Assembly: GCA_023053575.1 (NCBI GenBank)
Contig: JAKZAP010000004.1
Span: 2,210,861-2,274,860, forward strand
DNA length: 64,000 nucleotides
Source: Branchinecta lynchi
Taxonomy: Eukaryota; Arthropoda; Branchiopoda; Anostraca; Branchinectidae
Direction of reading: 5' to 3'
Each line of letters begins with the position of its first letter. The first letter of the stretch is position 1. Of this stretch, positions 56,895-64,000 are shown piece by piece. Under the pieces are notes generated by a model. That model saw nothing but the letters and a program-made list of their open reading frames with translations. It searched no databases and was not told the DNA's origin. Made by a program: the position numbers and the translations under genes.

Positions 56895-57245
56895 TCTGGT
56901 GTCACTCGTGTTCTGCGAAACAAGGGGATTAAAAAGATGAGATCATGTTATTTTAAAAATGCAAAGCACCAGCTCCACTTGCCGAAATTATGTCATAACC
57001 ATACATTGACGGAGAACTTCAAAATTCAAGATGCATGTGTTACCCTTTTAGATGTTTCCTCGTCACTACACAAATCATGGACGACAGGGCCCAACCAGTG
57101 CACGGCGTTATCCACTGTTTCCTGGCAGAAGATTGAAAATTACGTGTCTTTTTCTGTGTATTTATGTGTTTTATTTATTTTCTTCGTTTACTCCTCTTTT
57201 TCAAAATAGCGGGTTGTAAATAAATTACTTACTTACTTAGCAGTA
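56895..57245 (+). repeat. Retroposon-like repeat, plus copy with ACTT tail
   Basis: Contains a 90-codon frame (56937-57209) with LPKLCHNHTLTENFKIQDAC and VTLLDVSSSLHKSW, shared with the inverted copy at 45265-45580. Ends gtaaataaattacttactta. Tail and frame suggest the 3' end of a non-LTR element. Protein family not recognised. Confidence 0.6.
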
Positions 57246-57363
57246 GTAACAAAGCTAGGAGAGTGAAACAGTTAGAGAAGTGTTCAAATAAGCGCACCTC
57301 TCCTGTAAGTAACTACGAAAAGCATCTCATGGGCCCTGGCCTTAAGGAATATTCAATATTTAC

Positions 57364-57542
57364 CTTGTTGTTGCTGCTTGCTTAGTTCTGTACAAAAGAC
57401 GCTCCAAAACTGGCAACATAAACGCGGCAGTTTTACCAGTACCAGTTGCGGCGCAACCGCAAATGTCGCGACCTTGTAGAGCAATCGGTATCGTAGCAGA
57501 CTGAATTGGGGTGGGGTTAGTGAAGTTCATCGAGCTGATCGC
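57364..57542 (-). CDS. DDX27: DDX27 first visible exon
   Basis: 179 nt. Encodes [20 protein letters not shown], then [20 protein letters not shown]: the Q motif (PTPIQ) and Walker A. Acceptor acttctag at 57543. The preceding codons in the family end in LSRPLLK, which I could not find upstream in the window. Confidence 0.97.
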
Positions 57543-57606
57543 CTAGAAGTATTATATGTTAAACAACAAAGGATCCCAATAATTACCAGCTATAGTATCC
57601 TAAACA

Positions 57607-57683
57607 GTTCGGCATACGACACTATTCAGTGGGGTGGGTTTATTGAAGTTTATCGAGCAAATGGCCTAGAAGTAATATATATT
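57607..57683 (-). pseudogene. Decayed duplicate of the DDX27 first visible exon start
   Basis: 123 bp upstream of the real acceptor, the minus strand repeats tacttctag and then reads AICSINFNKPTPLNS where the exon reads [15 protein letters not shown]. The frame reaches a TAG after 21 codons. The match covers the intron end and about 60 nt of exon, so it is a local partial duplication, no longer functional as an exon. Confidence 0.8.
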
Positions 57684-57803
57684 CCAGCCATCATGAATTT
57701 CAACACACTACCCGAAGTTTGATAACAGATAACACATGTTTCAAGAAGTTCAAGGTCTTTTAATTTTTCAATGCACTGAGCAGAGGTGAACTCGGTCAAC
57801 TCA

Positions 57804-58098
57804 GAGCGTGTTCCACACTTCTAACAATAATAAACTATTAGTTACTATTTCCGTTCCAACCTCACGAAAAGTACTACGCTAACCGTTCCAACCTTCTAGA
57901 AATAGTAGCTAATAGTTCCTATTTACTTACCATGCTCGGGAGCGCAGTAATTACGGATGTCTTTAACGTGATTGGCTGGGTTACCCCGTCGACTGATATT
58001 TTACCGAAATTTTAAAAATGCGTTCCAGCCTTGACGGTAAGAAGGCAGTATTCGTTACGTCATGCGTAGTAGCTAAGGTAAGTGGGTGGAAGACGCTC
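57804..58098. mobile_element. MITE family A, copy 4 (inverted)
   Basis: 295 bp from GAGCGTGTTCCACAC to GGGTGGAAGACGCTC, flanked by TCA on both sides (57801-57803 and 58099-58101). Confidence 0.88.
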
Positions 58099-58194
58099 TC
58101 AGATGCAAGATGCAAGGATTGTTCATCCTTGTGTTAACGGATATATTAACAGGTCCATAACAAATCCAATATAGAGCGCTACTCGTTGCATCTG

Positions 58195-58740
58195 AGCAAC
58201 GTCCCTTATATCAACCTTCTAAAAATTTCAATCTTATTACATTAGCGAGTCGTCGTGAAAAATTATCGGTAAATTTTGGCCTAATAATTCTTAAACACTC
58301 GATCCTCCCCCCCCCCCCCTTATTTTGAAACCGAACGGCCAAGACCTCCAAGACTTGTTGTGAACCCAATTCCAAAACTGCAACCTGTCCAATGCACGCA
58401 CGTAAGATACAGGAACAGCTTTGTTCCGGCATTTGTAAAACTGTTTAACGCTTCCTCCACCATTAAAGAGCCCGCATGATTTTATCAAGATTTTATGTTG
58501 TTTTTTAAGAGCATATGTTTGACCGTTTAGTAGAGTGTAATTAATTTTATATATTTTGTTTCTGTTGTTCGATACAAACCGAAATAGCCGTTGACTCGGC
58601 AGTTACTCTTGCATTTTCTTGTTTATATATATTGATGTGTATTTATATGTTGACGTTGGTATCAGTTAGTCGGCACGCGCAGTGAGTAAGATTCTTAATG
58701 AATAAACGATTTGATTGGATTTGATAGATTCTCATAACGT
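58195..58740 (+). mobile_element. 5'-truncated CR1/L2-like LINE
   Basis: The plus strand encodes ITLASRREKLSVNFG, LIILKHSILPPP, then after a C-run length change VRYRNSFVPAFVKLFN and a stop at about 58470. These match the C-terminus of the 26404 ORF (LSSRREKLCRNFG, MRYSRSFVPSFVKQYN). The 3' UTR ends aatgaataaacgatttgatt with a ttggattt-type tail. Confidence 0.85.
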
Positions 58741-59044
58741 TTAACACAAGGAATCGCGTGTTATCTGCTATCAAACTGCTGACAGTGTATTCCTTAACAG
58801 GTAGTTTTCTAAACGATCTAACATATTACACTCAATTTTGAAATAAACTTTTCACTGAGTTATCTCTTATGGCCACGTAATGTGCAGATGAGGTGTGCCT
58901 TTACCGACAAATATGTCCCTGTTCTAAACGTCACGCCAGCTGCTTCATTGGCTGCTTGCGACACCTATAAACGGTCCTACTCCAACAGAATAGAGCAGAC
59001 ACAAGTTTGGCCGAGGTTCGTCTGAGAAACCAACAAACGTTAAA

Positions 59045-59975
59045 GGACTCCTCTTGCTTATCCTGCCTTCTTTATTGTCCCTAGCTCCCTTATGGAATTA
59101 TAAGATTCTGAAATCCCAACTGTTCGCCGTTCTTCCGTTTTGTACTCACGGCTTTTCAGCGCTATTTCTGACCAGCCCAGTTTCGCCCGTCACGAGACGC
59201 AAACTTCGCCGATCACCACAACAATCTTTCACGATGTGCCATACCCACACGGATGGACGTAGCACAACTCTTTATCGTCACTTATTGTTTAAAAACCCCA
59301 TAAACCAATCCTCATCCCCTTTACCATTCCCATACCATTCTCACTACAAGAGATCAAGTCTTGCTCTTTCCCAAGAGATTTGCCTCAGGCGGTGTTGCCG
59401 GCTATTATATAATAATAATAAAAATAACATAATTGCACAAAAAGGCTTTCGCCTCTATACCGCCGACATGTCTTTCACACATAAGAATAATAATTTATTA
59501 AAGCCAACAAAGGGCCATACAACAGTATTCATTATCGCACTTAACTAACAAAATTGACCTTCAAAATTACATACAATAAGATCACTTCTTTTTACCCTTC
59601 TAGTATTCGCCAAATTACCTCCGATCTAAACTTCCAGTGTACACTTAGAATATTTACATACCGACCGAATTACCTGACGATTCGTCGACTTCATAATACC
59701 AGAAGCTTCAAAGAACTGTTTTCATTTTGGATTTACGGCAGACCATCAGGTCTTTTGCTTGGTTTTCCCACTTTTAAACACGGCGCATTCATTTTTTAAA
59801 TATTTTGCATCCAGCAGCCGCGTCGGAGAGCGTGAAGACTGGATAGAGTCGAGAATGACTAAGAAGAAAATCTGTAATTTTTCTCGAAGGAAATAATGGT
59901 ACTTTCGAAACGACATTTTTTGGCCATTTCGTCGTCGAAAGATCAATTCGAGTAGGAGCTGTGCTTTAAATACTA
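59045..59975 (+). repeat. Dispersed repeat K, copy with internal insertion
   Basis: The ends match 51096-51530 (gctcccttatggaattataag; ttttgcatccagcagccgcg). The middle (about 59230-59740) is foreign and includes, at about 59400 and 59480, AT-rich minus-oriented LINE tails (ttattaaagccaacaaaggg). Confidence 0.6.
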
Positions 59976-60129
59976 AATTATATTGTCGAGTTTGTTAATT
60001 TTTCAGTACCAATTATGATTATTCTGCACTGTCTACGATCTGCGGAATACAGATAGGATAGTCGAGGCAGGGAAGAGTAGTTCAGTGCCATTTGTAATTA
60101 GAAATAGCAGTGTGGACGAAACAGCCTAT

Positions 60130-60320
60130 ACTGTCAGACGTTTCGCCACAGATAACACAAGGATATGCAGTTTCAACATGGGATGTAATCTGCTGTAATT
60201 TTGAAAACGTTATGCATTAAACGTTATGCATAACAAGAATTGCCAGAAAGAGCCGAAAAGCGCCCTGACTTTTTTGTTTGTCGTCATGACATTGTAAAAG
60301 TCAGCAGATGCTTCTTGTAC
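60130..60320. mobile_element. MITE family D, left half
   Basis: ctgtcagacgtttcgccac, gtttcaacatggg, gccagaaagagccgaaaag and agtcagcagatgct match the left half of 48890-49200. The right half is replaced by a MITE family C copy. Confidence 0.6.
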
Positions 60321-60345
60321 CTATATCGATACCCGGTTATCGAAA

Positions 60346-60597
60346 CCCGATGAAAAATTTGTAGCCTGCGTAGTAGTATGGTAGTAGTACGAAAACGTTG
60401 CATGTAAATGTAATACTATGTAATAGCAAGGAATACTATCATTTAATGTGCCTCAGACTCGTCCAATCGTATGTAGTAGTATCCAGTAGCATCCTGTCTT
60501 GCCATAGTAGCATCCGCAGTATGCAATAACACGGTAACCTTGAAGTAGAAGCATGCTACTTTTTCGTACTACTTCATAGTACTATTTTGTATGGCAT
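60346..60597. mobile_element. MITE family C, copy 3 (right end lost)
   Basis: Starts CCCGATGAAAAATTTGTAG and matches 37723-38017 to about 60597 (cttcatagtactattttg). The right terminal repeat is missing. Confidence 0.7.
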
Positions 60598-60610
60598 GCA
60601 TTTTGGGTCA

Positions 60611-60960
60611 AAATTGTTAAAAATGTTGCCGAGAATACTCGAAATGTCGCCGAGAAAGCATGAAATGTAGCCGAGAATGCTGTTTTTGTCGCCGAGATTT
60701 TTTGTGTGTATCCGAGATTGCAATGTTTGTTGCCGAGAATGACAACTTTGTAGCCAAGATTTTCACTGAAAAGTGTGTCGCCGAGAAATACAGATATGCG
60801 TTCGAAACCAAAAATCTAGTTCCCGAGATGGAACAAAGTGTCGCCGAGATTGCTAGAAATGTCGCCGAGATTTCGCGTAATGTCGCCGAGAATGCATGAA
60901 ATGTCGCCGAGATTTCTTTGAAAATAATATACAAGTGAAAAAAGTGTCGCCGAGAATTGG
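60611..60960 (+). pseudogene. Decayed 21-bp repeat encoding coiled-coil heptads
   Basis: Fourteen copies of a tNgCCGAGa motif lie at 60626, 60647, 60668, 60689, 60709, 60730, 60751, 60778, 60820, 60841, 60862, 60883, 60904 and 60947: steps of 21 with a few of 20, 27, 42 and 43. Read on the plus strand this gives heptads such as NVAEIAR NVAEISR, with Val and Ile/Asn at a/d-like positions. The seventh residue is Arg (CGA/AGA/CGT) or a TGA stop. It looks like a former coiled-coil coding sequence now broken by stops and one-base shifts. The source gene is unknown, and it may equally be a non-coding 21-bp satellite. Confidence 0.6.
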
Positions 60961-61599
60961 TAAAAAAAAAATACAGCTTAGAACGAAAAATCTGATTTTT
61001 GAGGTGGGAACTAATGTAGCCGACTTGGTAGTTGGTGAGGTCCTCCTTATTGTTCTATTTTGTAAGTCCGGAACAAGTGTGATTCTTCGTTGCAGTACAC
61101 GCTCACTACCATTGTAAGTGCTATATTTGCTATCGCACTCTTGTTGGTATTAGTTTACTCAATAAACAATGTGAATGTGAACAACAGTTGCTCAAAAGTA
61201 AGATCCACGGGAAGGGGCGTTGCGAAAGGGGGGGGGGGATGCAACATTCGGTAACTTATTCGGTATAATTGCCAGGATTCGGTAGTTACCACAAGCATGA
61301 AGAGGTCGAGTGAAGCACTGATCGCAGACAAAAGGACTGATCTATGATTTCATCGGTAGTTCTTACTTTTATTTGTATCCTAAAAACAAGCTCTTATCAT
61401 AAATGTCTCGAAAATTCTGACTGCGGCGCTTCTCATAATATTCACTATTTTCCGGAAAGGGGCGTCATTTAGCTAGGTTTTCAACCAGTTTTAGGGATCG
61501 AGTTTTTCGAAACCCTAAAAGCTAGAACCTGCATGGAAATAGCTGAATTTGGCAGGAAAAAAAAGAACTTAAAAAAATCTCGCCTGCGGCGCTCACTTT
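60961..61599. other. No gene recognised
   Basis: Contains a G run near 61230, a piece resembling 10900-11000 inverted (cattcggtaacttattcgg), and otherwise nothing identifiable. Confidence 0.35.
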
Positions 61600-62100
61600 A
61601 AGCGTTTTTCAGTGCTCCCACAAACAGTTTGTGGGTCGATTGTGGCTCGAAAAGAGTGTTTCCGCGGTGTTTTGTTCGGCCCACAATTGTGTTTCCGCGA
61701 CCAACAAGACTTTCGTGGCTCGCTTTGTGGCTCAAATTCGACAAACAACTGGCGAGGTGATTGTCGATGTTGTGGCTCGATTCTGGCGGGAAATTCAAAT
61801 AAAGCAGCAAAATAGTGTCTAAACAATGAAGTTAACTACTTTTTCAAGCATATAGACTTAAAACTGAGGATCCATTTTGCACATAATGGTAAAGAAATAA
61901 GCCTGGAGTTGTATTTATTGAGATTTTTCAGGAATTATATTTTAATTTTCAGATATCTGAAATTCCCGACAAAAAAAAAAAGAACGGCGTTTCCGTGACT
62001 TTCAACTCGTGGCTCGACTGTGTGGCACACAATCGTGTTTCCGCGACAAGCACCCAGAAGTGTGTGGCCACAATTGTGTCGCGGAAAAAGGCCTTTTATG
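61600..62100 (+). mobile_element. Dispersed repeat F, uninterrupted copy
   Basis: Inverted relative of 31575-32390. The internal motif gtggctcg..gtttccgcg recurs several times. Ends contain gcgtttttc / gaaaaaggcc-like inverted sequence. Four overlapping ORFs on both strands arise from the subrepeats and are not genes. Confidence 0.7.
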
Positions 62101-62695
62101 TGATCATGGCTAGTAATGACTAGTCATATAGTAGCTGCTGCTGCCAGGATGTCGCTCCATCCGGTTGTCCATCCATCCGGTAATTCTTAGGATCCTATTG
62201 TTTTGGCTCTGCATTCCCAACAAAAATTCACTTGCGACGCCCCTGCTCACAGGTGCTAAGAAAGCTAGAATAAGTATAGTCGTTGAAAGAAATATATAAT
62301 TGAAACGCATTTATTTTACGGATATATCATCGAAGAATGTGTTACCACCTTAAAATTTTTAAAATAATGACCATTTAAAAAAAAAAAAACCTGGTGCTGG
62401 AGAGCTTGACTTTGACATGGACGACTAATTTTCTCTTCATTTAAGTCATCCACCAAAGGGCTTGTATACCGGTTAGGGCTAAGGTTCAAGCATAGCAAGT
62501 ATGATAGTTTGGTTCTTGCAATAGCCTTGTCACATAGTTAAGGTTAAGGTTCAAGTCTCCAAACATCGTTTGTATGGTAGTTTTGGTTCATCTTAAAAGG
62601 AAATGTCAGGTAACCAGCACTTCATAGCATCTCCATGACTGGAAGTGCAAGCCCATCTCAGAACCATGCTTGTTCATGGTTTCATATTCAAGTCC
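62101..62695. other. No gene recognised
   Basis: Short ORFs only. gttaaggttcaag occurs twice (about 62475 and 62540) as a loose direct repeat. Confidence 0.3.
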
Positions 62696-63250
62696 AAGAT
62701 CAGAGCTTCTAAGAACTTACATGTCAGCAGGGCCAGGAATTGGCTCAAGCACATTACTTCCGAACTGTAGTTTCAATGACTTATTAGGACTGTGATTGTT
62801 CAACTGAACTTCAGAGACAAAACGTGGTTTATCTGATAGGTGGAAATAAACAGGAAATTTCAGTCCGGTGATGCAGCTTTTCCAACTCGAAGTTTATTCC
62901 GGCTTCCTCACTACAACAGATTCCCAGAAGCTGAGGAATATATCCTTTGCATACACGCTCCATGTAATGATTGCCAATTAATATACTTTTTCCAAATTTT
63001 GGCTATCACCCCTTGACTTCATATTTCAGGAAGTGCTCAATACTGTTCAAAACTGGAGCTTGAGTACTGGTCAGCTGCTCCTGTTGGCTTTGGGCACGAA
63101 TGATCACTGCATGGGCTTTGCCTATTCCTTCTTGCGGACCTTTAATAGCTGATTTCCCACACTGACTTCCATTATCGACAACTGCATCTAACACTTTGGA
63201 ATCCATCTTCGAATTTCCGATCATAATCACCGAGGCAGTTATGTTTCTTG
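62696..63250 (-). CDS. Coding-like segments of an unidentified gene or pseudogene
   Basis: Three minus-strand frames look protein-like: 63230-63006 (KAHAVIIRAQSQQEQLTSTQ), about 62980-62860 (ILIGNHYMERVCKGYIPQLL ... INFELEKLHHRTE), and about 62885-62725 (KFPVYFHLSDKPRFVSEVQL). The second and third overlap in different frames, so an indel or a small intron would be needed to join them. The third ends at a possible donor (gacatgtaag). No family was recognised and no full ORF can be built. It could be a decayed gene. Confidence 0.25.
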
Positions 63251-63361
63251 ATCAATGACTGTGCCCTGGAAATATCTAACACTTTGGAATCCGTCTTCGA
63301 ATTTCCAATCATAATTGCCGAGGCAGTTATGTTTTTTGATCAATGACTGTGCCCTGGAAAG
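63186..63361. repeat. 88-bp tandem duplication
   Basis: atctaacactttggaatcc ... gtgccctgga occurs twice head to tail (63186-63273 and 63274-63361) with only a few differences, so it is recent. It covers the start of the 63230 coding-like frame. Confidence 0.9.
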
Positions 63362-63431
63362 GAGATCAAGTTGGGCACACATAGAACTCATCAGAAGAAA
63401 CAATGGTATTCTCAAGTGTTAGGTTAATTGT

Positions 63432-63551
63432 AAATGAATTTGTGGAAAAACAATTAAAGATTCTTCCTTAAATATTTGATTTTGTGAATTTCTTCTCTGA
63501 AAATCAGATATTTATGGAAGAATCTTTAATTCTTTTTCCACAAACTCATTT
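63432..63551. repeat. 120-bp fold-back
   Basis: Arms aaatgaatttgtgg .. ttaaagattcttcc and the inverted ggaagaatctttaa .. ccacaaactcattt, with the centre at about 63490. Directly followed by a CCTTGCCAAG repeat copy. Confidence 0.8.
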
Positions 63552-63564
63552 GCTAGCTTGAGAG

Positions 63565-63690
63565 GCTTGAGCCTGAAACGGACCCTTGCCAAGAAAGGCC
63601 GAAGTATCGCTCTTATGAAAATGTAGCTGACTTATCGGTTTGCACCGTACAAGATGATTCGCAGTCAGCTTGGGCTGGAGGACTATCTCC
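63565..63690 (+). repeat. CCTTGCCAAG hairpin repeat, copy
   Basis: acccttgccaagaaaggccg, tatcgctcttatgaaaatg, then gattcgcagtcagcttggg. The sequence equivalent to CTGACGA is ctgaaac, so the hammerhead-like core is broken in this copy. Confidence 0.6.
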
Positions 63691-64000
63691 AACCTTCTTT
63701 ATACTCTTGATGACTATCTCTCCATGCCGATTCAGAATCTCTGGGTACCTGCGGAAGAAATGAAGAAATGGTGCCAAAGCTGCTCTGACTCAGGATTTGA
63801 GTTGTTGAGTTTGAGTCGTTACGGACACGAGAATCACTGGCATGTTCTGAACTTAGTCATACAGAGTATTATCCCACAACTAAAAGTTCTCCTGTTTTGG
63901 AAAGTGAACTGTTTGCTAATTCAGTCTCAGGCAAGGAGTTTTTAGCAAACACTTTTCTTCAAAGACAATCTAGATCGGTCATGGAAGAAAAGCAAAAACG
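63691..64000. other. No gene recognised at the window end
   Basis: One 91-codon plus-strand ORF (63670-63945) without a family signature. N-terminal DDX27 exons were looked for here on the minus strand and not found. Confidence 0.35.

Larger units (their letters stand above)
34430..57542 (-). other. DDX27: DDX27 gene, ten visible exons (N-terminal exons missing)
   Basis: Gene for the nucleolar DEAD-box ATP-dependent RNA helicase DDX27 (yeast Drs1), which acts in 47S pre-rRNA processing and 60S subunit assembly. Ten exons joined at GT/AG boundaries give 1782 nt in one unbroken frame: 593 residues and a stop. Numbered from the first visible residue: Q motif Gln14, AATGTGKT 31-38, PTRELG 66-71, DEAD 140-143, SAT 171-173, [10 protein letters not shown] 288-297, HRVGRTAR 318-325, then a Lys/Arg-rich coiled C-terminal third. 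The family is usually 700-800 residues, so about 150-200 N-terminal residues (acidic, poorly conserved) are missing and probably lie beyond 64000. Introns of 1.1-4.6 kb hold almost only repeats. An AATAAA (minus strand, 34414-34409) lies 15 nt after the stop. Confidence 0.95.
57705..58795. mobile_element. MITE family D, split copy
   Basis: acccgaagtttgataacagataacac (57707) and gtgttatctgctatcaaac (58765) are the two inverted ends. A MITE A copy and a LINE fragment lie between them. Confidence 0.45.

Noticed and set aside
58211..58488. Minus-strand ORFs as genes
   Set aside because: The plus strand here encodes the C-terminus of a truncated LINE; the minus ORFs are its shadows.
60611..60960. 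CRISPR-like short direct repeats
   Set aside because: Repeat and spacer together are a 21-bp coding-phase unit without unique spacers.
61593..61826. Four overlapping ORFs on both strands
   Set aside because: They come from GC-balanced subrepeats of dispersed repeat F; the copy at 32198 has similar broken frames.
57550..64000. N-terminal exons of DDX27
   Set aside because: Searched on the minus strand for an LSRPLLK-type segment and acidic N-terminal coding sequence; no candidate joined in phase with the 57542 acceptor.

Overview
This is repeat-dense, intron-containing animal nuclear DNA. Three things show that it is eukaryotic: a spliced gene with canonical GT/AG introns of 1 to 4.6 kb, several families of non-LTR retrotransposons, and many small inverted-repeat DNA elements (MITEs). 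A decayed 28S rRNA piece at about 22.70-22.85 kb has an arthropod, perhaps crustacean, flavour. That taxonomic guess is weak.

The one confidently identified host gene is DDX27 (DEAD-box RNA helicase of 60S ribosome biogenesis; yeast Drs1) on the minus strand. Ten exons between 57542 and 34430 join in a continuous frame of 593 codons plus a stop, from the Q motif to the C-terminus. The amino-terminal exons were not found and probably lie beyond 64000. Its introns are packed with transposon remnants. Two of these sit within about 22 and 45 nt of a splice acceptor. A decayed copy of the start of the first visible exon lies just upstream of that exon.

A second candidate gene on the plus strand (21942-22437) has two consecutive short ORFs of 78 and 82 codons. 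Each encodes a predicted single-pass membrane protein, and they are separated by 10 nt, so a bicistronic transcript is possible. The 28S-derived fragment lies 260 bp downstream in the same orientation.

Layout. 0-2 kb: degenerate G-run repeats and a MITE. 3.6-16.6 kb: a very large composite inverted repeat with internal tandem duplications, ending in a palindrome that carries two Tc1/mariner-type MITEs; both have their empty target site preserved in the opposite arm. 16.8-18.9 kb: a 2.1-kb TA-flanked inverted-repeat transposon. 19-25 kb: the bicistronic candidate, MITEs and CpG-rich tandem repeats. 26.2-29.6 kb: a near-intact CR1/L2-like LINE with a 999-codon endonuclease-reverse transcriptase. 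29.8-34.2 kb: nested fold-back elements and MITEs. 34.4-57.5 kb: DDX27. 57.6-64 kb: more MITEs, a 5'-truncated LINE, a decayed 21-bp heptad-coding repeat, and short unidentified coding-like segments.

Most short ORFs here lie within repeats and show no protein-family signal. They are not annotated as genes.
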